A stretch of 33,491 nt of DNA from Alphaproteobacteria bacterium (GTDB lineage Bacteria; Pseudomonadota; Alphaproteobacteria; UBA2966), in NCBI GenBank assembly GCA_018650465.1, contig JABIFY010000100.1, forward strand, positions 1 through 33,491, written 5' to 3'. A program made the translations under genes and the position numbers. Within the stretch, counting starts at the first letter, position 1; every line of letters begins with the position of its first letter. Shown here one piece after another: positions 24,930 through 33,491 of this stretch. The notes under the pieces are model-generated. The model saw only the letters and a list, made by a program, of their open reading frames with translations. It did not search any database and was not told where the DNA came from.

Positions 24930-26146
24930 TGCGCCTCCTTAAACTTCAACGTTTGAATTGCGCCGGCCCGGTCCACACGAACCGTCGTTGTCACGACCGG
25001 TGCAACGGACACTGGATCAACCTTTTTAACCGTTTTTGCCACGACAGGTTTCGGTGCAGGGTCGACAACTTTTACTGATGCCTTTTTGACCACAGCCTTG
25101 GGCTTTGGCTTAATCACAACCGGTTCGACGGCTTCGGGTTTCATGATCGCTGGTGTTTGCTTGTTGGTCGTCCCCGCTCTTGGCACTAATACCGGTGACT
25201 CAATTCTGATTTTGGGGCGAGTGTTAACCGGTTTTACCACTGGCGCAGTGGCCTTCGGCTGAACCGAAACAGATGCGCCATCAGGCCCGTCAAGCCAGCG
25301 TTTCAAACCAAACTCATGCATCGCCTGGTTATTCTGTTCATGAATATGGGAAACAAGTCCGCCGCGCAGGGAAGACAGAACTTCCAGATCAGTCGTAAAG
25401 GGATAGCTTCTTTCCTGCCGGGGTGTTTCAGACTGAACATGGCTGCGCAGCGCCAAAAACAGTTTGCCCATTCGGCGAACATTGGCCAGAATTTCGACCT
25501 GTTTTTCCGTGACTTCAAGCGTCGCGGATTTTGGCTTTTTTGTCGCCTTGCCCTGCTTGTCAGCGTTCTGATTTATCGCGAGCACCCGAACATTACGCAA
25601 GATTGTTTCGCTAACCTTCCGCGATTCATTCACGCGCGGTATCTTATCGCTTTCCACATCCCAACCAACAGAGATGGTTGTGGTCAAAATGACATCGACA
25701 AAATCGCCGGGTGTCACAAGTCCGGCGACGCCAACAATCGGGTCTACCTTAATGGCAACGGCCCGCATGCCCGGTTTCAGACCCGAAGCCAGAAATCCTT
25801 TTTCACCTGAGCGATAAACCAGATCATTACTGATCGGGACACCAGCTTTGATCTGACGCCGAACCACGGCACCGACAAATTCCTTGTCGAGATCAGTTCC
25901 TTTAAGAACATAGTTTTTGTTAAGACCCTGGGCTGGCCATGCCTGCCAGCGAAAATGATCCTTTGCCTTGAGCACCGTTCCACCTGGCAAGTCCGATTTT
26001 GCAACCAGGACACGCTCGGCAGGAACAATCTCTTTTGTCGCTTCGACAGACGGCACCTGTGACCCCAGATAAGACTGGATCAAAAAGGCCGTCAATATCG
26101 ACACACCCAGTGCCGCGACGATTATGATGATCGTGCTCATCCGCAT
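24926..26146 (-). CDS. cpaB: Tad pilus assembly protein CpaB (RcpC) with lysine/proline-rich tail
   Basis: 406 residues. An N-terminal membrane anchor (STIIIIVAALGVSILTAFLI) is followed by an SAF domain (VLVAKSDLPGGTVLKAKDHF, GAVVRRQIKAGVPISNDLVY) and the RcpC core (GMRAVAIKVDPIVGVAGLVTPGDFVDVILT, ETILRNVRVLAINQ, TLEVTEKQVEIL). CpaB is periplasmic and stabilises the secretin. From about residue 300 a 100-residue tail is rich in Lys, Pro and Val (VVIKPKPKAVVKKASVKVV and similar), longer than the usual CpaB end and probably disordered. ATG 26146 and ATG 26140 are both plausible starts. Confidence 0.93.
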   Translation of the reverse strand: MRMSTIIIIVAALGVSILTAFLIQSYLGSQVPSVEATKEIVPAERVLVAKSDLPGGTVLKAKDHFRWQAWPAQGLNKNYVLKGTDLDKEFVGAVVRRQIKAGVPISNDLVYRSGEKGFLASGLKPGMRAVAIKVDPIVGVAGLVTPGDFVDVILTTTISVGWDVESDKIPRVNESRKVSETILRNVRVLAINQNADKQGKATKKPKSATLEVTEKQVEILANVRRMGKLFLALRSHVQSETPRQERSYPFTTDLEVLSSLRGGLVSHIHEQNNQAMHEFGLKRWLDGPDGASVSVQPKATAPVVKPVNTRPKIRIESPVLVPRAGTTNKQTPAIMKPEAVEPVVIKPKPKAVVKKASVKVVDPAPKPVVAKTVKKVDPVSVAPVVTTTVRVDRAGAIQTLKFKEAQ

Positions 26147-26239
26147 TAAGTCAAATATCTTCCCGGTTACACAAGTCCAAGATCAATAAGGGTTTTTTTC
26201 AGGTTGTACGATATCGTCCCTGCCCCAATGGAGCAAGCG

Positions 26240-26770
26240 TCAGCCAAACAGTTTTAACTGTTCCAAAAGTTCACCCAAACTAATTATTCCAGCCAAACTG
26301 ATTGCTACACCGTATGGAATACCTTCATTTTCAGTCAACAATTTCTGCACTTTTCTCCCCGTAATGACATTTTCTGGCCACCAGGCTTTCGATTTTCTTA
26401 AGACCAGTATCAAAAGTGCAAGAATTCCACCAAATATCATTACAGTAAGCATGAAGAGCGGCCACGCATCCGGGGCCAGCCACGGCGACAGAGAGGCAAG
26501 AAGTTTTACGTCACCGCCTCCGACGACACCCCGGGCATGCATGAACATCCCGAAAATCAAGACGGCCAAGCCGATACCCGACCGCAATAAAAAGTTCTCA
26601 TACCCCATTGTTGAAAAGTAACCGAAAACGAAAAACAACAAGGCAAGCGACAAGCAAAGCCAGTTTGGAATTCGGAATTCAGTGATGTCAGTGTAAGCCG
26701 CGGTCAATAATAACATTGCAGCCCCGATCACGGGAACGACTGCATAAGTGTAATGCGAAAAATCAGGCAT
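26240..26770 (-). CDS. cpaA: Prepilin peptidase CpaA (A24 family)
   Basis: 176 residues from ATG 26770, the usual size for CpaA/TadV. The two catalytic aspartates are Asp28 in YTDITEFRIPN and Asp87 in GVVGGGDVKLL (G-x-G-D). Four or five membrane spans are visible. It cleaves the leader of the Flp pilin and of the TadE and TadG pseudopilins. A longer frame opens at TTG 26818, but the 16 extra residues are polar and unlike the family. No good ribosome site is seen at either start. It lies 225 bp after the flp stop, with two hairpins between, and 93 bp before cpaB. Confidence 0.92.
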   Translation of the reverse strand: MPDFSHYTYAVVPVIGAAMLLLTAAYTDITEFRIPNWLCLSLALLFFVFGYFSTMGYENFLLRSGIGLAVLIFGMFMHARGVVGGGDVKLLASLSPWLAPDAWPLFMLTVMIFGGILALLILVLRKSKAWWPENVITGRKVQKLLTENEGIPYGVAISLAGIISLGELLEQLKLFG

Positions 26771-26846
26771 TACTTTATCTGAATGTTCAATTGTTATATT
26801 TTTGCGTACGAGATTCAAGACCGCAGAATAAATGTTTCGCCGTCAT

Positions 26847-26877
26847 TGTCACAAATCCAATAGTGTCACAAATCCAA
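26847..26877. repeat. 14-bp direct repeat, 17-bp period, upstream of cpaA
   Basis: TGTCACAAATCCAA occurs at 26847-26860 and again at 26864-26877. A related TTGTCACATA lies at 26976-26985. The exact two-copy spacing of 17 bp suggests tandem protein binding, or a small duplication. Confidence 0.6.
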
Positions 26878-26918
26878 CCGTCGCCAAGCAGACCGCGCAA
26901 AATAAATCGATGGTCTAT

Positions 26919-26985
26919 ACAGGTACGAACACCTGTCAGATATGTGAAACCAACAGCGCAAAATGCGCTGTTGGTTTGTCACATA
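26919..26985 (-). promoter_or_regulatory. Two hairpins between flp and cpaA
   Basis: A 12-bp perfect stem (26948-26959 with 26965-26976, 5-nt loop) is extended by a further 7 bp (TATGTGA 26941-26947 with TCACATA 26979-26985) after a 2-nt bulge. Downstream on the minus strand is a second, 6-bp stem (26919-26924 with 26931-26936). The long stem is followed by only three U, so it may partly terminate or protect the abundant pilin mRNA and not fully stop transcription. This would allow more Flp than assembly proteins. Confidence 0.65.
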
Positions 26986-26994
26986 TACGAAGAC

Positions 26995-27174
26995 CTAGTT
27001 GCCTGAAGCGTTTTGCAATCCGCCCGACACATTATTGAACAGGTTGGTCAAATCAGTACCAACTGTCGTGATAACGGCGATGATTACAACAGCAATCAAG
27101 CCAGCGATAAGGCCATATTCAATAGCCGTAACACCGCTCTCGTCGCCCGCAAAAGCTTTGAATTTCTTTAGCAT
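26995..27174 (-). CDS. flp: Flp/Fap type IVb major pilin
   Basis: 59 residues from ATG 27174, the normal size for Flp pilins. A basic leader (LKKFKAFAGDESG) precedes the cleavage site G14|V15 and the hydrophobic helix VTAIEYGLIAGLIAVVIIAV, with Glu19 at +5 and Tyr20 next to it: the signature of this family. The C-terminus is short and polar. GGAGG lies about 10 bp before ATG 27174; the frame is open further upstream to 27252 but that part is leader-like noise. It is the first gene of the minus-strand tad operon. Confidence 0.95.
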   Translation of the reverse strand: MLKKFKAFAGDESGVTAIEYGLIAGLIAVVIIAVITTVGTDLTNLFNNVSGGLQNASGN

Positions 27175-27630
27175 GTTTAACAATACCTCCTGAACAGGAC
27201 CCATTTCGCATAGAGGTAAACCCTCTGCACACCTCGTCCCCTGGGTCTTCATTTGTTGCCTTGAGTGGTCAAAATATGGGGCAAATCCTTAACAAAGTCT
27301 ATATCCACTATGGCTTTATTGGTTGTTTTATCAGCATAAAATCAAAAACACGGTTATTTTCTGCGGCTTTGCCGCATCTGCAAAATGTTGATTGGTTTTT
27401 CTCACTTTGTCTGAATCCGGGGCAAATCCTGTGAAAAAGGTTTTTAACCGCCTTCATGACTGTTCGGGTTTAATCAATGCAAATTCTGTAAATTTTCGAT
27501 CTCTGCAAGAATGTCAAAGAATGTCGAGCATTTGCTTGCGCCTGCTGTCCCCCTGTCAGTATTCTGATACCGGGGACCAGACCAAGACATACCGGTAGAA
27601 GAACAAGAACACAGAGAGCACCGATAAACT
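27175..27630. other. Intergenic region between flp and the response-regulator gene
   Basis: 456 bp between divergent genes. It holds the flp 5' leader, with an AGAGG/CCTCT-type stem at 27214-27228. GGGGCAAATCCT occurs as an exact direct repeat at 27278-27289 and 27419-27430. A TGCGGC-TTT-GCCGCA hairpin lies at 27362-27376 without a U-tract. No clear sigma-70 or sigma-54 promoter was read with confidence. Confidence 0.45.
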
Positions 27631-28521
27631 ATGCGCATTCTGATCGCTGACCGTAATCAGCTTGTTAACCGTCTTGTCCGTATGAAGCTGGAGAAATGGG
27701 GCCATGCGGTTGATATCGCGCCAACCGGTAGTGCCGCCCGCGAAGCGCTGAAACTGAACTCCTATCGCATGGTGATTATGGATTGGGGTCTGGAAGGTAC
27801 AGATGCGCCTGATTTGTGTCGCTACATCCGTAGCCTCGACAAAATCAGTTATACCTATGTAATGTTTTTCAGCGAGCGCACCGACCATGATGGCATCATG
27901 GAAGCCTTCGAGGCGGGCGCGGATGATTTTATGCCAAAGCCCCTGAACCCACAGTTATTGATGCTGCGCATGAAAACCGGCGAACGTGTGTTAACGCTGG
28001 AAGACGAATTACGCATGACGTCCAGTTATGACACGAGCACGGGGCTTATTACCTACACTACATTTCGCAGCTTTTTTGCCACGGTTATGGCGGGTGCCCG
28101 GCGTCACGAAAGTGCCGGTACAGTTCTGTTTGCAACCTTGTCAAATTACGCTGCTTTGTCCGACGCTCATGGCAATATCGCCGCATCCAAAATGATGATC
28201 GAAATTGCCAAAGTCACGTCAGATACGATCCGCAGTAGCGACATGTTGGCCAAGGTTGCGGACGACCAGTTTTGTCTGTTGCTGCCACAAACAGCTTCGG
28301 CCAATCTGCCGATCGTTATTATTCATCTGAACAAGAGCCTTCAGGAAGCAAGCGTCAGGGTTGGTGAAGTTAATTTGCTACCTCAAATTGATGTGTCCTA
28401 CGTGACTTATCCAATTGGGAAACGCACCTCGGAAGAAGTGTTGGCCGTCGAGAACAGAACACATATGGGTCGAATTGATGAAGTTGCTGAGGCATTTGCA
28501 GCAGAAGCGGATGAAGGCTGA
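27631..28521 (+). CDS. Response regulator with degenerate GGDEF-like output domain
   Basis: 296 residues. Residues 1-115 are a receiver domain with the acidic residue Asp7, phospho-acceptor Asp51 (VIMDWG), switch Ser81 and Lys103 (FMPKPL). Residues 130-280 fold like a GGDEF domain (DTSTGLITYTTF, then ADDQFCLLLP), but the catalytic GGDEF is replaced by ADDQF (210-214). It therefore should not make c-di-GMP and may act as a binding or signalling module. The divergent neighbour is the flp pilin gene and the convergent neighbour is a PAS histidine kinase, so regulation of the Tad pilus is plausible but inferred. Confidence 0.85.
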   Translation: MRILIADRNQLVNRLVRMKLEKWGHAVDIAPTGSAAREALKLNSYRMVIMDWGLEGTDAPDLCRYIRSLDKISYTYVMFFSERTDHDGIMEAFEAGADDFMPKPLNPQLLMLRMKTGERVLTLEDELRMTSSYDTSTGLITYTTFRSFFATVMAGARRHESAGTVLFATLSNYAALSDAHGNIAASKMMIEIAKVTSDTIRSSDMLAKVADDQFCLLLPQTASANLPIVIIHLNKSLQEASVRVGEVNLLPQIDVSYVTYPIGKRTSEEVLAVENRTHMGRIDEVAEAFAAEADEG

Positions 28522-28617
28522 GAAATGGCAGGCAGGCTGCACCCCTGTCATTACCATGTTCCATCTCCAACATATTGGCATGGCAGAGTGCTGTGTCATG
28601 GCTTCATTTGCCGCTGT

Positions 28618-31600
28618 TCAGGAAACCCTTCTATCGGCCGGTAATGTGACAATAGCAGTTGTGCCCTTTCCGGGATCGCTTTTCAGGTCAAGTTTTCCAC
28701 CATGCAATTCAGCAAGCGACGTCACCAGTGGTAGCCCCAATCCTGTTCCCTCAAACCTTCGATCCAGCCCTCCCTCGACCTGGCCAAATGGTGCCAACAC
28801 TTTGGGGATATCATCTTTGGCAATACCAATGCCGGTATCCTGAACTGTAATAGTCAAAATGTCGCTTTCGAGTACATTCACAGTGACATGGACACTGCCG
28901 CCTGCGGGCGTAAACTTGATGGAATTCGAAAGCAGATTTAGCATGATTTGTCGGATCAGACGTTCATCCACCCGATACAAACAAGGGTCTCGAGGTCTTT
29001 CGTACACCATCGTCAGATTATTTTGATTCGCACGATCCATTAGCAGGTGAACACATTCTTCAACAACCGATGAAATCTGCACGGCAGTTTCCTGCAAATC
29101 AACTTTCCCGGCCTCGATTTTGGACAGGTCAAGAATATCATTGATCAGGCCCAGTAAATGGGTCCCTGACGATTCAACATCTTTCAAATATTCTTGTTGA
29201 CGCTCGTTTACCGGGCCATGATATTCGGCCGATAACATATCAGCAAATCCGATGATCGCGTTCAGGGGTGTTCTCAATTCGTGGCTCATATTGGCCAGAA
29301 ATTCAGACTTTGCCCGATTTGCCTTCTGGGCTTCATCGATCGCAAGTCGTAGTTTTTCTTCGGCAGCTTTTCTTTCTGTAATATCCACAAAAGTTGCCAT
29401 CGCTGCTGGCTGGCCGTCCCACTGCACCAGACTGTGACGACTATCCAGCCAGATTTCATCACCATTTTTCTTTTTGCCCTTGAATTCGTAGGCACTAAGC
29501 AAATCAGGTTCACCCGCCATACGACGCAGGCGACGCTCTGTCATTTCTTCCTTCATAAGGTCGGACATTAGATCGCTCGTGCTGCCAATCGACAGTATGT
29601 CCGCCACACTGTCGTAGCCAAAAATCTCCGCAGCAGCCTGATTGGCAATGTTTAGCTTGCTGAGGCCAGACACCAAAATTCCTTCGATAGACTCCTCAAA
29701 CAGATCTCGATATCTGGCTTCACTTGCTATCACAGCCAGTTCACGTTCTTTGATTTCGGTGACAAGGGTTTGCACCCTGAGGGTCCCGCCTTCAGAGGTT
29801 TTTTTCACCGATGCAACATACCAGTCGCCCGTCTCAGTTTGGTATTCTTCGTGCAATTCAGCGTTTTTATGTCCTTCCAGATTTCGCGCAAGAAACCCTT
29901 CTGGATCGCCATCAACATCGCCAAAAAATCCAGCCGCAATAGATTTTCGTAACAGTACTTCCAGAGAGGCGCCCGGTGAGGCAAGTCCAGGGAAAGTAGA
30001 ATTAATCTTGTCGCAAAACCGCCGGTTCCCGACCACAAAATTATCATCTTTGTCAAAGGCCGATATCGCGGCATCGATTCCGTCTATGGCATCGATAAAT
30101 CGCTGTCGAAACCGTTGGTTCGTGAGCTCAGCTTCAACCTCGGCGGTAATGTTTGTAGCTACTCCCCGATAACCTAAAAATAATCCATCGTTATCAAATG
30201 TAGGAACGCCGCTGTTGCGAATATGTATAACTTCTCCATTCCGACCGGCAATTGAATAGACCAGGTCCCGGTAGCTCTCTTGCCTCGACATCCTGTCTTC
30301 AACGTCGCGCCAAATAGCCCATCTTTTTTCATCCATATCGATCAGGCGATGCAACAAAACTTCTTGCCGGGTTTTACCAATGGCATCACCATCGGGAGCC
30401 CCCATAATCTCCCCGCTAAGTCCACTAAAATTTGTAAATTTCAGGTCTGAATCCATTTCCCAGAACCAGTCGGCCCCTGACTCCGCATACTCCCGAAAAC
30501 GCTTTTCGCCCAGTTCCAGTTGTTTTTCCCGATCCTTCAAATCGGTAACATCAGCAACACTCAGAACAGTACCGCCGTCCGCCGTCGCGCGTTCCAGGAT
30601 TCTAACCCACCTATGTGAGGCTGTATAAAATACCATGCCGAAAGGCGGATTAGCATGTTGCTCCAGCCTCTTCTTGACAATAGCCTCTGTTGTCGCTGCT
30701 GTTTGATTAAGGTTTCCTGCATCAACGCTCCGACGAAGCATGTCTTCAAAAGTCAATTTTCCCAATTCATCTCGAGAGAAAATATTGCCAACCATTTTCA
30801 GGTAATCGTCACTCCAGGCAACGACGACATCATGCCTGTCAAACACCACCACACCTTCGCCTACGACAGCGAGTGCTTCCTGAAACATGCGACTTTGTTT
30901 TTTTAGTTCTTTCTCGGCATTTACTGTCGCAGTTACATCTTGCGTAGAGCCTCTGTATCCGGCAAATTCACCACTTTCATCACAATATGGTATCCCGGAT
31001 ATTTTTAGATACACCCCGGATTTTTCATGGCGTTTCCGTTCATAAGTAAAATCCCTGAAGGGTTGTTTGGCATCAATTTTTGCGAATAATGACTGCCATT
31101 TTTGAGACGCTAAATCTTCATTTTCGGAAGTAACTTCAGCAAGGAACTCTCTTGTCAAATATGGATGCCTTTCATCGGAGAGATCTCCTATGAAATCTTC
31201 AAACCGATGATGGAAACTGCTGATACGATAGTCGACATCTGACTCCCACAGCCATTCGGAAGTAGACCGGGCAAAATCCAATAATCGGGATTCATTTGCT
31301 TTTTGATCTGTCAGCGTTGCCGTTAAACGCTGGTACTGTTCGCGATTGTGTTTGTCCGAAATTTCACGGGATTCAAAAAGTAACAAGACCTCACCGGACT
31401 TCATTTCAATTGGTAAAATTTTGCAATCGACGACACATTTCTTGTCCCCGGCATTCAATATCCAAGGATCATAAGTGCAAGACTCACCATCATGAAATCT
31501 GGCGACATAAGCTTGCAGGCGAGTCATATCCTGAATGTCAGTGGCGAATGTAAAGTCTTCGAGGGTTTCAGTTTTTGAAAGATGGCAAAGCTGTCGGGCC

Positions 31601-31710
31601 GCATTGTTCGCCCACCAAACAACATTGTGAGCTGGATCCCATACCCATATTGGCTGATCCAACAAATCAAATGCCGCTAGATCCGCCCTGCTATGGATAA
31701 TAATCGTCAA
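28618..31710 (-). CDS. Multi-PAS sensor histidine kinase
   Basis: About 1030 residues with six PAS-like domains in series. Starts are seen at LLDQPIWVWD, SEWLWESDVDYR, VVGEGVVVFDRHD, ADWFWEMDSDLKF, IDAAISAFDKDDN and IEGILVSGLSKLN. A HisKA domain follows with phospho-acceptor His810 (FLANMSHELRTPLNAIIGFA), then a HATPase domain with NLLSNSIKFTPAGG, DTGIGIA and FEGTGLGLPLV. No transmembrane segment is seen, so it probably senses a cytosolic signal. There is no receiver in the protein, so a separate regulator is needed. I chose TTG 31710, with GGAG at 31719-31716, 14 bp after the cyclase stop; the longer open frame to 31791 overlaps the cyclase gene. Confidence 0.88.
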   Translation of the reverse strand: MTIIIHSRADLAAFDLLDQPIWVWDPAHNVVWWANNAARQLCHLSKTETLEDFTFATDIQDMTRLQAYVARFHDGESCTYDPWILNAGDKKCVVDCKILPIEMKSGEVLLLFESREISDKHNREQYQRLTATLTDQKANESRLLDFARSTSEWLWESDVDYRISSFHHRFEDFIGDLSDERHPYLTREFLAEVTSENEDLASQKWQSLFAKIDAKQPFRDFTYERKRHEKSGVYLKISGIPYCDESGEFAGYRGSTQDVTATVNAEKELKKQSRMFQEALAVVGEGVVVFDRHDVVVAWSDDYLKMVGNIFSRDELGKLTFEDMLRRSVDAGNLNQTAATTEAIVKKRLEQHANPPFGMVFYTASHRWVRILERATADGGTVLSVADVTDLKDREKQLELGEKRFREYAESGADWFWEMDSDLKFTNFSGLSGEIMGAPDGDAIGKTRQEVLLHRLIDMDEKRWAIWRDVEDRMSRQESYRDLVYSIAGRNGEVIHIRNSGVPTFDNDGLFLGYRGVATNITAEVEAELTNQRFRQRFIDAIDGIDAAISAFDKDDNFVVGNRRFCDKINSTFPGLASPGASLEVLLRKSIAAGFFGDVDGDPEGFLARNLEGHKNAELHEEYQTETGDWYVASVKKTSEGGTLRVQTLVTEIKERELAVIASEARYRDLFEESIEGILVSGLSKLNIANQAAAEIFGYDSVADILSIGSTSDLMSDLMKEEMTERRLRRMAGEPDLLSAYEFKGKKKNGDEIWLDSRHSLVQWDGQPAAMATFVDITERKAAEEKLRLAIDEAQKANRAKSEFLANMSHELRTPLNAIIGFADMLSAEYHGPVNERQQEYLKDVESSGTHLLGLINDILDLSKIEAGKVDLQETAVQISSVVEECVHLLMDRANQNNLTMVYERPRDPCLYRVDERLIRQIMLNLLSNSIKFTPAGGSVHVTVNVLESDILTITVQDTGIGIAKDDIPKVLAPFGQVEGGLDRRFEGTGLGLPLVTSLAELHGGKLDLKSDPGKGTTAIVTLPADRRVS

Positions 31711-31724
31711 CGCAACTCCACACC

Positions 31725-33356
31725 CTATTTGCTGGTCATAACCCAGACCCCATTCCAGTCTTTTGGGTTTGACTCTTTCAGATGTTGGCAACGCTCAATA
31801 TAGGTATCGCTCAACTTATCAGCTGGATTGGCTTTTAGCACTTCTTTGAAAGCCGTGACCGCCTTGTCCCAATTACCTTCATGGTATTGTTTGCGCGCTT
31901 CAGTGAAATAATTCACGACGTCCATCAAATTGGGGCAGGTTTCCTCGGTGTGGTAATCCAATACTTCGTATACCCTGACCGGTTTTGTCTTTCCCTTGAC
32001 GACAACATCATCAATGTCACGAATACGATAGGTGCCGCGAAGTTTCGCATAAGTGTTTTCGCTGATCAAAATGCGTGCCGAATATTGTTTACAGGCACTT
32101 TCCAGCCGGGCTGCCAGATTAACACCGTCACCAATCATGGTGTAATCCATGCGTTTGGGCGAACCAATATTACCGGACACAACATTCCCCGTGTTTAATC
32201 CGATACCCATATCCAGCGGTTTTTGGCCTTTTTCAGCACGGACAGCATTCCAGGCCCACATATCGTTAATCATGGAGATGGCCGCCCGCACTGCACGGTC
32301 TTCATCATCATCATGAGAGATCGGCAAGCCGAATGCCGCCATGATGGCATCGCCGATAAACTTGTCGAGCATGCCTTCTTCGCGCGAAATGCAGTCAACC
32401 ATTATCGTGAAGTAGTCATTCAACAGACTGACTGTTCCCTGCGCGCCCAGTTCTTCGGTCAGGGTCGTGAAACCACGCACATCTGAAAACAAAATGGTCG
32501 CTTCCACATTGGTGCCACCAAGAATATCTTCGCTGCCCTCCATCAATTGATCGGCAATACCCGGATCCATATACCGTGACATTGTCAACTTCATGCGTTT
32601 TTCGCTGGAGATATCCTCAATCATGATCATAGTGCCGAGATTTTTATCCTCAGAACTGACCAGCGGCATGACAGAAACGTTGACAGAGAGTTTTTCGTCG
32701 CCGACCATTAACTCCGCATCCAGCGTACTGTCGGTTTCTCCGCTTTCCGCAACCCGGGTTACTTTTTCAAGAATCCAGTCATTGGTTTCACCGAAATACT
32801 CTTCAGCGCTCTGACCAATAATTTCCGATTGGGCGATCTTCAGGATTTCAGAACCCGCTGCATTACAGGTGACAATCTTGGCGTCTTCATCCAGCGTTAC
32901 AACGCCGTTCGACATGCTTTCCAGCATGCTTTCATTATAGTTTTTGATGTTCTGAACATCGTCAAACAGCTTGGCATTTTCGAGGCCAATAGAAACTTGT
33001 GCCGTAAACGCCTTGAGGCGGGTTTCGTCTTCTTCGTCAAAGGGTCCCCCGCGTTTGTTCAAGACCTGAGTCACACCGATAACCTTGCTTTCCTTGTTCA
33101 GGACAGGCACGCACAGCATGGAGCGGGTGAAATAGCCGGTTTGTTTATCAAAGGCCGGATTGAAGCGCAGATCAGCATAACAGTAAGGAATGTTGACAGT
33201 TTTGCCTGAAGTAAAAACCGCTCCGGCAATGCCCAGATGGTTGGGCAGGCGAATTTCACCGATTGATTCACCCATGGCGACGCGTGAATAAAGCTCGTTT
33301 GTTTTTTCGTCATTAATAAAAAGCGTCCCACGATCAGCCTGCAGCATCCGCATGGG
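31725..33356 (-). pseudogene. GAF-PAS class III adenylate/guanylate cyclase, 5' end lost at an IS
   Basis: The visible 542 residues hold most of a GAF domain (RMLQADRGTLFINDEKTNELYSRVA onward), a PAS domain (about 145-265), a class III cyclase domain and a short TPR-like tail. Catalytic features are intact: ILFSDVRGFTTL and FIGDAIMAAFG (metal aspartates), then MDYTMIGDGVNLAARLE. The GAF domain begins abruptly: about 50 residues normally before this point are missing and a TGA lies seven codons upstream of ATG 33353. An IS256-type transposase gene starts just outside on the other strand. The simplest reading is that an insertion cut the 5' end. A downstream in-frame ATG could still give a partial protein. 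The stop lies 14 bp before the kinase start, so both were once one operon. Confidence 0.8.
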
Positions 33357-33491
33357 AGCGTTAGAAATTCCGTGTCATTTCTTTAAACTGAAGAAAAGGA
33401 ATGACACATGCGAAATGATTTTGATTTTGATACAGCTCTTTCTGCCCTGCAAGATGGCCAGAAGCTGACAGGCAAGGACGGCATTTTGACG
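33357..33491 (+). mobile_element. Left end of an IS256-family element (partial)
   Basis: The inner boundary of the cyclase remnant lies around 33357-33372. It is followed by an 8-bp inverted repeat GTGTCATT (33372-33379) with AATGACAC (33400-33407), which ends directly before the transposase ATG. The exact terminal inverted repeat and target duplication cannot be set because the right end is outside the window. Confidence 0.7.
33408..33491 (+). CDS. IS256-family transposase, N-terminal fragment
   Basis: 28 residues are visible before the window ends: an acidic start NDFDFDTALSALQDGQ followed by KLTGKDGILT, which is the typical N-terminus of IS256-family (mutator-type) DDE transposases. AAGGA at 33396-33400 serves ATG 33408. 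ATG 33401 is out of frame and stops after five codons. The hairpin just upstream could limit translation from outside transcripts, a feature known for several IS elements. The catalytic domain is outside the window. Confidence 0.85.
   Translation, partial: MRNDFDFDTALSALQDGQKLTGKDGILT

Noticed and set aside
31711-31791. Longer kinase start overlapping the cyclase gene
   Set aside because: The overlap is 67 bp and its residues do not look like a PAS start; TTG 31710 has GGAG at good spacing.

Overview
The window looks like a stretch of a moderate-GC alphaproteobacterial chromosome, probably free-living or marine. The reasons are the Caulobacter-style cpa/tad pilus gene order, the tkt-gap-pgk-fba block, the DgcN/DgcA pair, and an MlaC/MlaA pair with a Tat-like signal. 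I do not assign a genus.

Left part (1-2350). A remnant of an EAL-domain gene (to 371) is followed by about 1.9 kb without a believable protein gene. This is the most unusual part of the window. Read on the minus strand, about 2070 down to 580 is purine-rich and packed with short hairpins closed by stable RNA tetraloops: four cUUCGg loops plus a gUUCGc, GUAA and GCAA (GNRA), and two gCUUGc. G-U wobbles in several stems fit only the minus strand. The stretch ends in a branched 9-bp stem followed by six U. I read it as one very large structured non-coding RNA of about 1.5 kb, of a class I do not recognise. Beyond its presumed 5' side lie two opposed perfect DnaA boxes around a 31-bp AT-rich core (2115-2163).

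Middle part (2350-14350). First come mlaC, a Sel1-repeat gene and mlaA (outer-membrane lipid asymmetry), then a two-ACT GcvR-like gene on the minus strand. Next are a gamma-carbonic-anhydrase-like gene and a dgcN-dgcA pair (D-glutamate catabolism). Then tkt-gap-pgk-fba (central carbon metabolism) ends at a strong terminator.

Right part (14400-27200). Tad/Flp pilus genes lie in two converging blocks. Pseudopilin-like tadE and tadG and a TPR-SPOR lipoprotein gene are on the plus strand. Flp pilin, cpaA, B, C, D, E, F, tadB, tadC and a Sel1-repeat gene are on the minus strand. The first block should supply minor pilins and an assembly lipoprotein, the second the pilin, prepilin peptidase, secretin, ATPase and platform.

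Far right (27600-33491). There is a receiver plus degenerate GGDEF protein, a six-PAS histidine kinase, and a GAF-PAS-class III cyclase gene. The cyclase 5' end is cut off beside the start of an IS256-family transposase gene that runs off the window. The pilus block, second-messenger-type signalling genes, EAL remnant and IS suggest a surface-attachment and signalling region that has been rearranged.
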